From: Aeromonas hydrophila subsp. hydrophila ATCC 7966
GTDB taxonomy: Bacteria; Pseudomonadota; Gammaproteobacteria; Enterobacterales; Aeromonadaceae
NCBI RefSeq assembly: GCF_000014805.1
Contig: NC_008570.1
Location: 2,857,001 to 2,921,000, forward strand
Direction: 5' to 3'
DNA length: 64,000 bases
Positions 52,271 through 61,129 of the stretch are shown one piece after another. The notes below the pieces were generated by a model. It searched no databases and was not told the origin of the DNA. It saw only the letters and a list, made by a program, of their open reading frames with translations. Both the position numbers and the translations under genes were made by a program. Each line of letters begins with the position of its first letter. The stretch's first letter is position 1.

Positions 52271-53191
52271 TTAGTAACGGATCTTGGGATCGATAAAGGC
52301 ATAGAGAATATCGACCACGGCGTTAAAGGTGATGGTGAGGGCGCCGACCAGAATGGTCAGACCGAGCACCATGGAGTAATCACGGTTGAGGGCACCGTTG
52401 ACGAACAGCTGGCCAATCCCCGGCAGGCCGAAGATGGTCTCGATCACCACGGAACCCGTGATGATGCCCACGAACGCCGGTCCCAGATAGGAGACCACCG
52501 GCAGCATGGCCGGACGCAGCGCGTGTTTGAGGATGATGTGGCGCAGCGGCAAGCCCTTGGCGCGGGCGGTCCGGATGAAGTTGGAGTTCATGGTCTCGAT
52601 CATGCTGCCCCGCATGATCCGCGAGATGGCGGAGATGTAGTACATCATCATGCCGAACACCGGCAGCACCATGAATTGCACCCCGCCGCCCTGCCAGCCA
52701 CCGGCCGGGAACCAGCCGAGATGGATACTGAACAGCAACACCAGCAAGGGCGCCAGCACAAAGCCCGGGATCACCACCCCGGCCATGGCCGACGACATCA
52801 ACAGGTAGTCGATGACGGTATTCTGTTTCAAGGCGGCAATGGTGCCGAAGGTGACCCCCAGCGTCACCGCGAACAGAAAGGCGAAGGAGCCAATCTTGGC
52901 CGATACCGGCAGTGCCTGGCTCACCAGATCGTTGACGGTGAAGTCCTTGTATTTGAAGGAGGGACCGAGGTCGCCCTGCACCAGGTTGCCCAGATAGGTG
53001 AGGTATTGCACGCCGATGGGCTTGTCGAGGCCATATTTGGCTTCAATGTTGGCCAGTACTTCCGGCGGCAGGGAGCGTTCGCTGGTGAAGGGGTTGCCCG
53101 GCGCGAAACGCATCATGAAGAAGGAGACGGTGATCAAGACCAGCAGAGTCGGGATCGCTTCCAGTAGACGTTTAAAAATGAATTTCAACAT
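52271..53191 (-). CDS. oppB: oligopeptide ABC transporter permease OppB
   Basis: 306 residues, the same length as E. coli OppB. Starts MLKFIFKRLLEAIPTLLVLITVSFFMMRFAPGNPF (ATG 53191; the codons before it are not conserved). EAA loop NFIRTARAKGLPLRHIILKHALRPA, conserved GIGQLFVNGALNRDYSMV, and C-terminus YAFIDPKIRY. It forms the membrane channel with OppC. A hairpin between oppA and oppB reduces downstream expression relative to oppA. Confidence 0.97.
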   Translation of the reverse strand: MLKFIFKRLLEAIPTLLVLITVSFFMMRFAPGNPFTSERSLPPEVLANIEAKYGLDKPIGVQYLTYLGNLVQGDLGPSFKYKDFTVNDLVSQALPVSAKIGSFAFLFAVTLGVTFGTIAALKQNTVIDYLLMSSAMAGVVIPGFVLAPLLVLLFSIHLGWFPAGGWQGGGVQFMVLPVFGMMMYYISAISRIMRGSMIETMNSNFIRTARAKGLPLRHIILKHALRPAMLPVVSYLGPAFVGIITGSVVIETIFGLPGIGQLFVNGALNRDYSMVLGLTILVGALTITFNAVVDILYAFIDPKIRY

Positions 53192-53236
53192 AGACAATTC
53201 CTGTCCTGTACTGCTTCCAAAGGGTCGCGGTTGTAA

Positions 53237-53264
53237 TAAAGGCCCGCCATCCGGCGGGCCTGCT
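53237..53264 (-). terminator. attenuating hairpin between oppA and oppB
   Basis: On the minus strand AGGCCCGCC GGAT GGCGGGCCT followed by TTATT: a 9-bp stem. Such hairpins after binding-protein genes keep oppA transcripts in excess over the permease genes. Confidence 0.8.
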
Positions 53265-53288
53265 TTGTTATGCGACGTGTTACTTTAC

Positions 53289-54908
53289 TCAGTGAGCAAT
53301 GATGTACATGTCTTTGCTGTAGAGGTTGTCCAGCGGGTTGGCCGGGTAGCCGCCCACGTAGGACTTGACCATGCGGGAGGTCACGTACTGATAGATGGGA
53401 GCGATCGGCATGTCCTTGGCCAGGATCTCTTCAGCCTGCACATAGAGCTTGTTGCGGGCATCGGCATCCACCTGATTGCGCGACTCGTTCATCAGCTTGT
53501 CAAACGCCGGGTTGGAGTATTTGCCGTCGTTGTTGCCGTGAGTGGTCTGCATCAGATCCAGCATGGAAGAGGCTTCGTTGTAGTCGGCGATCCAGCCGGC
53601 ACGACCCACATCAAACTGACCCTGCTTCTTGGTTTCCAGGTAGGTTTTCCACTCCTGGTTGACCAGGCTCACCTGCACGCCCAGCTTCTTCCACATGGAG
53701 GCCACGGCAACCGCCACTTTCTTGTGGTTGTCGTCGGTGTTGTAGAGCAGCTCGAACTTGAGCGGTTTGCCCGGGCCGAAACCGGCTTCGGTCAGCAGCT
53801 CTTTCGCCTTGGCATCGCGCTCTGCCTGGGTCAGCTTGGACCAGGCCGGCGCCACCGGCTTGAAGCCGTCCACGAAATCAGGCACCAGGGTATAGCCCGG
53901 AGTCTCGCCCTTGCCCATCACCTTGTCGGCGATCACGTTGCGGTCGATGGCATAAGAGAGGGCGGTACGCACCCGCACGTCATCAAACGGCTTGTGCTTG
54001 AAGTTGTACTGGTAGTAGTAGGTACCGACATAGCCGCTCACCTTCACCTCGTTCGGCAGCTCCTTCTTCATCTGCTTGAAGCGCTCGATGGGCATGTTGT
54101 AGGTAAGATCCACTTCGCCAGCCAGATAGCGGTTCAGCTCGGCGTTGGTGGACTGGATCGGCAGATAGGTCACCTTGTTGATGACGGTCTTGGCGTTGTT
54201 CCAGTAGTTCGGGTTGCGCTCGACGTCGACGCGCTCGTTGACCACCCAATCCTTCAGCACATAGGCACCGTTGGATACCATGTTGCCGGGCTGGGTCCAC
54301 TTGTCACCGAACTTCTCGATCACCTTCTTCGGCACCGGGTAGGTGGTGGTGTGGGAGAGCATGCTGACGAAGTAAGGCACCGCCTTCTCCAGCTGCACCT
54401 CGAAGGTGTAGTCGTCCACTGCCTTCACGCCCAGGGTGTCGGCCGCTTTCTTGCCGGCGATGATCTCGCTGGCATTGACGATGGTCGGGATCTCCAGATA
54501 CCAGGAGTAGGGAGACGCCGTCTTGGGATCCACGGCCCGCTTGAAGGCGAACTCGAAATCGTGGGCTGTCACGGGATCCCCGTTGGACCACTTGGCATCT
54601 TTGCGCAGGTGGAACACGAAGTGTTTGTTGTCCTTGGTTTCCCAGGACTCGGCCATGGCGGGAAGCACTTCCCCTTTGGGGCCGGAGGCAACGAGACCTT
54701 CGAACAGGTCACGCAGAATATTGGATTCAACCGTTCCTTCGGTTTTGTGCGGGTCGAGAGTGGCAGGCTCGGAGCCATTGCCTTTTACCAGCTGCTGAAC
54801 GTCAGCCAGTTTGGTACCTGCGGGAACATCGGCGGCTTGTGCCGCGTTGACACCGCCGAACAGTGCTGCCACCAAGAGGGTATTAATCATTGTTTTTTTA
54901 TGAGTCAT
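53289..54908 (-). CDS. oppA: periplasmic oligopeptide-binding protein OppA
   Basis: 539-residue solute-binding protein of the SBP family 5. Signal MTHKKTMINTLLVAALFGGVNAAQA, mature start ADVPAGTKLADVQQL. Conserved NGSEPATLDPHKTEGTVESNILRDLFEGL, WSNGDPVTAHDFEFAFKRAVDPKTASPYSWYL, and YNMPIERFKQMKKELPNEV. GGAG is about 9 nt before ATG 54908. First gene of oppABCDF. The 234-bp region before it has an inverted repeat (54981-54987 with 55010-55016) but no confident promoter. Confidence 0.97.
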   Translation of the reverse strand: MTHKKTMINTLLVAALFGGVNAAQAADVPAGTKLADVQQLVKGNGSEPATLDPHKTEGTVESNILRDLFEGLVASGPKGEVLPAMAESWETKDNKHFVFHLRKDAKWSNGDPVTAHDFEFAFKRAVDPKTASPYSWYLEIPTIVNASEIIAGKKAADTLGVKAVDDYTFEVQLEKAVPYFVSMLSHTTTYPVPKKVIEKFGDKWTQPGNMVSNGAYVLKDWVVNERVDVERNPNYWNNAKTVINKVTYLPIQSTNAELNRYLAGEVDLTYNMPIERFKQMKKELPNEVKVSGYVGTYYYQYNFKHKPFDDVRVRTALSYAIDRNVIADKVMGKGETPGYTLVPDFVDGFKPVAPAWSKLTQAERDAKAKELLTEAGFGPGKPLKFELLYNTDDNHKKVAVAVASMWKKLGVQVSLVNQEWKTYLETKKQGQFDVGRAGWIADYNEASSMLDLMQTTHGNNDGKYSNPAFDKLMNESRNQVDADARNKLYVQAEEILAKDMPIAPIYQYVTSRMVKSYVGGYPANPLDNLYSKDMYIIAH

Positions 54909-55141
54909 TTCCATACTCCACAAGAACATTCCATGCAATTTTCCATCAACGGGACAAGTACCCCGCTGCCAGCATAATTCCCTGACATTTCTGATAATGC
55001 AATAGATATTGTCAGGCAGGGCTGGACTTCATGGTCAAAAAAGCAGCTTTTAACCAATTATTCAGAATTTAAATATCGCGTGATGGACGTTTTTTATACA
55101 AACCCGCTCGATTCTAGGAAATGACCAACAAAAAAGAAACA

Positions 55142-55174
55142 ATAAAAAGCCGGTCACGAGGACCGGCTCCAACA
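55142..55174 (-). terminator. intrinsic terminator of ychE
   Basis: On the minus strand GAGCCGGT CCTCGTG ACCGGCTTTTTATTG: a 7-bp stem with U-tract, 14 nt after the stop. Confidence 0.9.
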
Positions 55175-55187
55175 AAACAGACCTGAA

Positions 55188-55823
55188 TCACATCAATCCG
55201 GGGAAGACCCCCTTGATCCCCGCCACCATGATCTCGATGCCAAGCGACATCATGATGAGACCCATGATCCGGGTGACCACGTTGATGCCGGTGTTGCCCA
55301 TCACCTTGAACAGCAGGGGGGCGGCGCGGAAGATGAGCCAGGAGCAGAAGGCAAACACCATCACTACCACCGACATCCCCAGCATCTGGGACCAGGTGCT
55401 CTGGCTGGCATAGACAATAGAGGAGGAGATGGCGCCGGGGCCGGCCATCAGCGGCAGCGCCAGCGGCACCACAGCGACAGATTCCCGCGCGGCGAGCTCC
55501 CCTTTCTCCTGCTTGTTGTGCTTCACCTCCCCCAGCTTGCCCTGCAGCATGGACCAGGCGATCAGGGTGATGAGCGAGCCGCCGGCAATGCGGAACGACG
55601 CCAGCGAGATGCCGAAACCATCGAGGATCAGCTGCCCCATGTACATGGAGACCAGCAGGATGATCATCACCGCAATGTTGGCGGTGGTGTTGGTCTTCAT
55701 CCGCTCTTCCGGCGTTTGATGGCTGGTCAGGCTGACAAACACCGGCAACAGGCCGAGCGGGTTGATGATTGCGAACAAACCGATGAAAAACTTCAGATAT
55801 AAAGAGACGTCAATTGCTGCCAT
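55188..55823 (-). CDS. ychE: MarC/YchE family membrane protein
   Basis: A 211-residue, six-helix membrane protein of the MarC (UPF0056) family. LKFFIGLFAIINPLGLLPVFVSLTS and ESVAVVPLALPLMAGPGAISSSIVYA are the two family repeats, and GINVVTRIMGLIMMSLGIEIMVAGIKGVFPGL closes it as in E. coli YchE. Start ATG 55823 aligns with YchE; ATG 55832 is an alternative. It lies between adhE and oppA as in enteric bacteria. Function unclear; amino-acid export is suspected for relatives. Confidence 0.9.
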   Translation of the reverse strand: MAAIDVSLYLKFFIGLFAIINPLGLLPVFVSLTSHQTPEERMKTNTTANIAVMIILLVSMYMGQLILDGFGISLASFRIAGGSLITLIAWSMLQGKLGEVKHNKQEKGELAARESVAVVPLALPLMAGPGAISSSIVYASQSTWSQMLGMSVVVMVFAFCSWLIFRAAPLLFKVMGNTGINVVTRIMGLIMMSLGIEIMVAGIKGVFPGLM

Positions 55824-56092
55824 AGGCGCCATCCAGAAGTAGAACGAGGCCCTGCGGGCCACCCCGATAAACCGTGCGTAAATTTACACCATGGCCGAAA
55901 CCTTCACCAATCAAATAATCTCACCCTTTTCGTGGCTTTTCAGTTAGTTCCTCTAATGTCACGACGAAATTCAACATATCGAGTTGTTAATAAAGATTGT
56001 CGCCATTTAACACTCTGATAAAATCACTTCGAGTTTTATGCGGCCACGGAGTTTTGGCGCAACATTTCATCTTCGTAAAAAAGGATTTTGTA

Positions 56093-56725
56093 ATGATTGA
56101 TACGGACATCAAGTTGCAATGGCATCTGGATTCACTGCCCGCAGGCAGTGTCGCCCCGCTGCTGGGCTTCTTCGACCGGCTGCCGGTTGATCCCTATATC
56201 GAGGGCCGCTTTCGCGAACGCCGTTACGGCCGGGTTGAAAAAGAGGGCAGCCGCTTTTACCCCCTCGACAACGGCGTCTTCTTTCAGGCGGCCGCCATCA
56301 ACAAGTTTTTGGGGGACGTGCCCAGAACCTATGCCGAGCTGGATCCCGCCTTCGTCGCCCACCCCACCTTCCAGCTGATGCTGGCCCGCTTTGCCCGCCA
56401 TACCCGACTGGCGGATGGCCAGGCCATCGGCATTCACCAGATGCGCATCGTCACCGGCGAAGGTGAAAGCGTGCCACCCGCCCCGGAAGGCGTGCATCAG
56501 GACGGCTTTGATTTCATCGGGGTGTTCTTTTGTGGCAGTGACGGGGTCAGCGGCGGTGCCTTGCAGCTCTATCATGGATTAAAAGAACAACCATTTTTTC
56601 AACAACAATTAAACGCTGGCGAGTATCTGATCCTGGATGATCGCCGTTTCTATCACAATGCCGCCCCCATACTGCCCCAGCGTCCGCACCGGGGACACTG
56701 GGACGTAATCGTGCTAACTGCTTGA
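56093..56725 (+). CDS. 2OG-Fe(II) dioxygenase family protein (PF10014/BsmA-like)
   Basis: A 210-residue protein of the 2-oxoglutarate/Fe dioxygenase family that includes amino-acid hydroxylases and biofilm-stress protein BsmA. Visible ligands: EGVHQDGFDFIGVFF (H-x-D), the later His in DRRFYHNAAPILP, and RGHWDVIVL for 2OG binding. N-terminal FRERRYGRV and DNGVFFQAAAINKFLGDVPRTYAEL are family-conserved. Substrate unknown, likely a free amino acid. AAGGA is about 9 nt before ATG 56093. Divergent from ychE, followed by adhE after 295 bp. Confidence 0.85.
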   Translation: MIDTDIKLQWHLDSLPAGSVAPLLGFFDRLPVDPYIEGRFRERRYGRVEKEGSRFYPLDNGVFFQAAAINKFLGDVPRTYAELDPAFVAHPTFQLMLARFARHTRLADGQAIGIHQMRIVTGEGESVPPAPEGVHQDGFDFIGVFFCGSDGVSGGALQLYHGLKEQPFFQQQLNAGEYLILDDRRFYHNAAPILPQRPHRGHWDVIVLTA

Positions 56726-56846
56726 AAAATGGTGCGTGAGCCCATGTTCACGCCCCATTCATCCCGCTTCTGGCCCACTCAACAACTGCACAACATCTGG
56801 CAAACATGTATTGTGAAACAAAATTTCTTTTGTTCTTTTGTTACAC

Positions 56847-56889
56847 ATGATCCAGATCAAGTTTTTCTGAGTCAGCCCCGCTCTATAAT
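56847..56889 (+). promoter_or_regulatory. adhE promoter with class II FNR box
   Basis: ATGATCCAGATCAA (56847-56860) matches the FNR consensus TTGAT-N4-ATCAA at 9 of 10 positions. A perfect -10 TATAAT lies at 56884-56889, predicting a start near 56895, which centres the FNR box at -41.5, the exact class II activation position. Anaerobic activation of adhE is expected. Confidence 0.72.
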
Positions 56890-56904
56890 CGACTCAGAAA
56901 GCGA

Positions 56905-56993
56905 TTTAGTAAGGCATGTAAATACCCCGTTGTGGTGATTCTGTTCTTGACAGGGCATCTATAATTGCCGGGCATTGCCAACGTCTTACTAAA
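56905..56993 (+). promoter_or_regulatory. adhE 5' UTR long-range inverted repeat
   Basis: TTTAGTAAG (56905-56913) and CTTACTAAA (56985-56993) are perfect 9-bp arms 71 nt apart, inside the predicted leader and ending 15 nt before the AGGAG ribosome site (57009-57013). This may close a structured leader. E. coli adhE mRNA also has a leader that needs RNase III cleavage. Confidence 0.5.
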
Positions 56994-57020
56994 CAGTTTT
57001 CAAATCATCAGGAGATAAAC

Positions 57021-59696
57021 ATGGCAGTAACCAATATGGCTGAACTGGATGCACTGGTCGCCCGCGTCAAAGAAGCACAGCGTGAATTCGCCAGCTTCTC
57101 GCAAGAGCAGGTAGACAAGATCTTCCGTGCCGCCGCCCTGGCCGCCAGCAATGCCCGTATCCCCCTGGCCCAGATGGCCGTGGAAGAGTCCGGTATGGGT
57201 ATCATCGAAGACAAGGTTATCAAGAACCACTTCGCCTCCGAATACATCTACAACAAGTACAAAGAAGAGAAGACCTGCGGCATCCTCAGTGAAGATGACG
57301 AGATGGGCACCATCACCATCGCCGAGCCGGTAGGTATCATCTGCGGTATCGTACCGACCACCAACCCGACCTCCACTGCGATCTTCAAATCACTGATCTC
57401 CCTGAAGACCCGCAACGCCATCATCTTCTCCCCGCATCCCCGTGCCAAGAACTCCACCAATACCGCTGCCAAGCTGGTACTGGATGCAGCCATTGCCGCC
57501 GGTGCGCCGAAAGACATCATCGGCTGGATCGATCAACCGACCGTTGAACTCTCCAACGCCCTGATGAAGCACAACGACATCAACCTGATCCTGGCCACCG
57601 GTGGCCCGGGCATGGTGAAAGCCGCTTACTCCTCTGGCAAGCCTGCCATCGGTGTAGGTGCCGGTAACGTGCCTGTTGTTATCGACGAAACTGCCGATGT
57701 GAAGCGCGCCGTCGCCTCCATCCTGATGTCCAAAACCTTCGACAACGGCGTGGTCTGTGCCTCCGAGCAAGCCGTCATCGTGGTTGACTCCATCTATGAC
57801 CAGGTGAAAGAGCGTTTCGCGACTCACAACGGTTATGTGCTGACCAAAGAAGAAGCTGACAAGGTCCGCAAGGTCATCCTGATCAACGGTGCCATGAACG
57901 CCAACATCGTGGGCCAGCCTGCCACCAAGATCGCCGAAATGTCCGGTGTGACCGTGCCCCCCACCACCAAGATCCTCATCGGTGAAGGTCTGGAAGTGTG
58001 TGAAGAGGAAGAGTTCGCTCATGAGAAGCTCTCCCCGACTCTGGGTATGTTCCGTGCCAAGAACTTTGAAGAAGCCGTCGAAATGGCCTGCACCATGGTC
58101 AACCTGGGTGGTATCGGCCACACCTCCGGTCTGTACACCGACCAGGATCGCAACGCCGACCGCATCAAGTACTTCGGCGACAAGATGAAGACCGCCCGTA
58201 TCCTGATCAATACCCCGACCACCCAGGGTGGTATCGGTGACCTGTACAACTTTGCCATCGCACCGTCCTTGACGCTGGGTTGCGGTTCCTGGGGTGGTAA
58301 CTCCATCTCCGAAAACGTGGGTCCCAAGCACCTGATCAACAAGAAGACAGTCGCAAAACGGGCAGAAAATATGCTGTGGCACAAACTTCCGAAATCCATC
58401 TACTTCCGTCGTGGTTCCCTGCCGATCGCCCTGGGCGACCTGGAAGGTAAAAAACGCGCACTGGTCGTGACCGACCGCTTCCTGTTCAACAACGGCTACG
58501 CCGACGAAGTGGTTCGTCTGCTCAAGGGCCTGAAGATGGAAGTGGAAGTGTTCTACGAAGTAGAAGCCGACCCGACTCTGTCTGTAGTACGCAAAGGCGC
58601 CGAGATGGCCCACTCCTTCAAGCCGGACGTGATCGTCGCGCTGGGCGGTGGTTCACCGATGGATGCGGCCAAGATCATGTGGGTGATGTACGAGCACCCG
58701 GAAACCGCGTTCGAAGATCTGGCCATGCGCTTCATGGACATCCGCAAGCGTATCTACAAGTTCCCGAAAATGGGCGTGAAGGCCGAACTGGTCTGTATCA
58801 CCACCACTTCCGGTACCGGTTCTGAAGTGACCCCGTTCGCGGTCGTGACCGACGACGCCACCGGCATGAAATACCCGCTGGCCGACTACGAGCTGACCCC
58901 GAACATGGCCATCGTTGACGCCAACCTGGTCATGGGCATGCCCAAATCCCTGTGTGCCTTCGGCGGTATCGATGCCGTGACTCACGCCATGGAAGCCTAC
59001 GTTTCCGTACTGGCCAACGAGTACTCCGACGGTCAGGCGCTGCAAGCCCTGAAACTGCTGAAAGAGTACCTGCCGTCCAGCTACCAGAACGGTGCCAACG
59101 ACCCGGTTGCTCGCGAGAAAGTACACAACGCCGCCACCATCGCCGGTATCGCGTTCGCCAACGCCTTCCTGGGTGTGTGCCACTCCATGGCTCACAAACT
59201 GGGTGCCGAGTTCCACATTCCGCACGGTCTGGCCAACGCCCTGCTGATCAGCAACGTGATCCGCTACAACGCCAACGACAACCCGACCAAGCAGACTGCG
59301 TTCTCCCAGTACGACCGTCCGCAGGCTCGTCGTCGCTACGCCGAAGTGGCCGACCACCTGGGTCTGACTGCCGCCGGTGACCGTACCGCCGCCAAGATCG
59401 AGAAGCTGCTGGTATGGCTGGACGAGCTGAAAGCCACCCTGGGCATCCCGGCCTCCATCCGTGAAGCCGGCGTGTCTGAAGCTGACTTCCTGGCCAAGGT
59501 TGACCAGCTGGCCGTGGAAGCCTTCGATGACCAGTGCACCGGCGCCAACCCGCGCTACCCGCTGATCAGCGAGCTGAAAGCCATCCTGCTGGACACCTAC
59601 TACGGCCGTCCCTTCACCGAAGACGCTCAGGTAGCGGCCAAGGTTGAAGCCAAGGTTGAAGCCAAGGTTGAAGCCAAGAAGAAGTCCAAAGCCTGA
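57021..59696 (+). CDS. adhE: bifunctional acetaldehyde-CoA/alcohol dehydrogenase AdhE
   Basis: Fermentative enzyme converting acetyl-CoA to acetaldehyde and ethanol with two NADH. The 891-residue protein joins an N-terminal aldehyde dehydrogenase domain (about 1-440; catalytic Cys in KTFDNGVVCASEQAVIV) and a C-terminal iron-dependent alcohol dehydrogenase (about 450-870; GGGSPMDAAKIMW, iron ligands in GIDAVTHAMEAYVS and HSMAHKLGAEFHIPHGLANAL). Assembles into spirosomes. The C-terminus carries three 4-residue VEAK repeats from three 12-bp DNA repeats, then a lysine-rich end absent from E. coli. AGGAG is 7 nt before ATG 57021. FNR box upstream, terminator downstream. Confidence 0.98.
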   Translation: MAVTNMAELDALVARVKEAQREFASFSQEQVDKIFRAAALAASNARIPLAQMAVEESGMGIIEDKVIKNHFASEYIYNKYKEEKTCGILSEDDEMGTITIAEPVGIICGIVPTTNPTSTAIFKSLISLKTRNAIIFSPHPRAKNSTNTAAKLVLDAAIAAGAPKDIIGWIDQPTVELSNALMKHNDINLILATGGPGMVKAAYSSGKPAIGVGAGNVPVVIDETADVKRAVASILMSKTFDNGVVCASEQAVIVVDSIYDQVKERFATHNGYVLTKEEADKVRKVILINGAMNANIVGQPATKIAEMSGVTVPPTTKILIGEGLEVCEEEEFAHEKLSPTLGMFRAKNFEEAVEMACTMVNLGGIGHTSGLYTDQDRNADRIKYFGDKMKTARILINTPTTQGGIGDLYNFAIAPSLTLGCGSWGGNSISENVGPKHLINKKTVAKRAENMLWHKLPKSIYFRRGSLPIALGDLEGKKRALVVTDRFLFNNGYADEVVRLLKGLKMEVEVFYEVEADPTLSVVRKGAEMAHSFKPDVIVALGGGSPMDAAKIMWVMYEHPETAFEDLAMRFMDIRKRIYKFPKMGVKAELVCITTTSGTGSEVTPFAVVTDDATGMKYPLADYELTPNMAIVDANLVMGMPKSLCAFGGIDAVTHAMEAYVSVLANEYSDGQALQALKLLKEYLPSSYQNGANDPVAREKVHNAATIAGIAFANAFLGVCHSMAHKLGAEFHIPHGLANALLISNVIRYNANDNPTKQTAFSQYDRPQARRRYAEVADHLGLTAAGDRTAAKIEKLLVWLDELKATLGIPASIREAGVSEADFLAKVDQLAVEAFDDQCTGANPRYPLISELKAILLDTYYGRPFTEDAQVAAKVEAKVEAKVEAKKKSKA
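59641..59676 (+). repeat. three tandem 12-bp repeats in the adhE 3' end
   Basis: AGGTTGAAGCCA occurs three times without change, encoding VEAK units near the AdhE C-terminus. In-frame repeats allow copy number to vary between strains without frameshift. Confidence 0.85.
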
Positions 59697-59713
59697 TAAG
59701 CTGAACCGACTCG

Positions 59714-59745
59714 AGAGCCCGCGCACATGCGCGGGCTTTTTTGTT
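59714..59745 (+). terminator. intrinsic terminator after adhE
   Basis: GAGCCCGCGC ACAT GCGCGGGCTTTTTTG: an 8-bp GC stem with six T. Confidence 0.93.
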
Positions 59746-59805
59746 TGTCTATCTGCTTAATTTTGCTAGCTTGTTCATAGGCATTCATGAAATGCGAGCT
59801 AGCGT

Positions 59806-61041
59806 ATGGCGCTGATACAAGCCTCCATCGAGCAGTTGCGGGTAGGCCACTACATCCATCTTCCCACGGGATGGACCAACCACCCTTTTATGTTCAATGC
59901 ATTCAAGATCAAGGATCAGCAGCAACTCGACATCATTCGCCATCTCGATCTCAGCCTGCTGATGGTGGATCCCGACAAGAGCGACCTGCCTATCGAACCC
60001 ATCTTGCGCGGTGACATTCCTTCCGCCGGGCCTGACCTCTCGATCATCGAAGAGCTGGTGGAGAGCGGCCCTGCCCCGTTTGACGAGAAAGCCTTTCGCC
60101 GCTCCCTGCGCGCCGCCGACAAGGCCTTCGGCCAATCCATGTCCGAGCTGCGCGATGCGCTGGGGGCACTCAACCTCAAGCCGGACGAAGGGCTCGCCAA
60201 CACGGCGCAGATAGTGCGCAACGCCGCCGCCCGCATCAGCGCCCACGAAGGGCCACTCGGTCTGCACCTCATTCGCAGCCCCCACACCGACATCCTGCTG
60301 CAGCACAGCCTGAACGTGGCCTTCATCGCCATGTTGATGGCCCGCGAGCTCGGCATGAACCCCATTGAAATCGAAGAGACCGGGCTGGCCGGTCTGGTGC
60401 ACGACATCGGCGAGCTGAAGATCCCGACCCAGATCACCCAGAAACGGGGGGAGCTCAACAAGTCGGAACAAAACTTCCTCAACATGCACCCCCAGTACGG
60501 GCTGGAGATGCTGACCCAGTTGCAGGCCTTCGAGCCCAAGATCCGCCAGGTGGCCCATCTGCATCACGAGCGCCTCGACGGCAGCGGCTTTCCGCTTGGC
60601 ATCAAGGGAGGCGAGATCCCGCCGCTGGCGCGGATCATCGGGCTGGTGGATTACTATGACGAGCTGCTGCACCCGCGCAACAGCGCCACGCCGGCGGCGC
60701 CGAGCCAGGCCATCAGCCAGCTCTACAAGCTGTCGCAGAAGAAATTCGACCAGGATCTGGTCAAGCTGCTGATCAAGGTGCTGGGGGTCTATCCGCCCGG
60801 TTCGCTGGTGATGCTCTCCGACGACTCGGTGGCGCTGGTGCTCTCCACCGAGCCCACCATGCCGCTCAAGCCCAAGGTGCTGCCCTACATCAAGGCGCAG
60901 CGGCCGGAAGGGGTGGCGATGATCGACCTGCGGGAAGATGAGCGCACCATCAAATCATTTATCAAGCAGGAAGAGCTGGATGAGGGGCAACGGCTGTTTT
61001 TCAACCTGACCCGACGCTTCTGTTACTATTTTGCCTTCTGA
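59806..61041 (+). CDS. HD-GYP domain phosphodiesterase (c-di-GMP)
   Basis: A 411-residue cytosolic protein. N-terminal DUF3391-like domain (about 1-130, MALIQASIEQLRVGHYIHLPTGWTNHPFMFN), then an HD-GYP domain (about 165-345). His199-Asp200 are in LAGLVHDIGELKIP, and HHERLDGSGFPLGIKGGEIPPLARIIGLVDYYDEL carries the second metal and GYP motifs. GYP is GFP here, a conservative change, so c-di-GMP hydrolysis is likely but not certain. The C-terminal domain (about 350-411) is of unknown role and ends in aromatic residues. Monocistronic; stop overlaps a 29-bp perfect dyad. Confidence 0.9.
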   Translation: MALIQASIEQLRVGHYIHLPTGWTNHPFMFNAFKIKDQQQLDIIRHLDLSLLMVDPDKSDLPIEPILRGDIPSAGPDLSIIEELVESGPAPFDEKAFRRSLRAADKAFGQSMSELRDALGALNLKPDEGLANTAQIVRNAAARISAHEGPLGLHLIRSPHTDILLQHSLNVAFIAMLMARELGMNPIEIEETGLAGLVHDIGELKIPTQITQKRGELNKSEQNFLNMHPQYGLEMLTQLQAFEPKIRQVAHLHHERLDGSGFPLGIKGGEIPPLARIIGLVDYYDELLHPRNSATPAAPSQAISQLYKLSQKKFDQDLVKLLIKVLGVYPPGSLVMLSDDSVALVLSTEPTMPLKPKVLPYIKAQRPEGVAMIDLREDERTIKSFIKQEELDEGQRLFFNLTRRFCYYFAF

Positions 61042-61068
61042 GTTATCCCCAGAAGCTGGGGATAACTC
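61040..61068. terminator. perfect 13-bp dyad at the end of the HD-GYP gene
   Basis: GAGTTATCCCCAG (61040-61052) AAG CTGGGGATAACTC (61056-61068). The stem starts inside the stop codon. No T-tract follows on either strand, so it may block exonucleases or act with Rho rather than as an intrinsic terminator. Confidence 0.5.
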
Positions 61069-61129
61069 ATTGGACAAACCTGAATAATCACTCGATTGCC
61101 CGCAAAATTGTTCGCCATCCACCATGGAT

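Noticed and set aside
56807..56832. Rex operator (TTGTGAA...TTCACAA) before adhE
   Set aside because: Only the left half (TTGTGAAA) is present; the right half reads TTTCTTTTG.
56947..56965. TTGACA followed by TATAAT upstream of adhE
   Set aside because: The spacer is only 7 bp, so the two hexamers cannot form one sigma-70 promoter; the TATAAT at 56884 with the FNR box is preferred.
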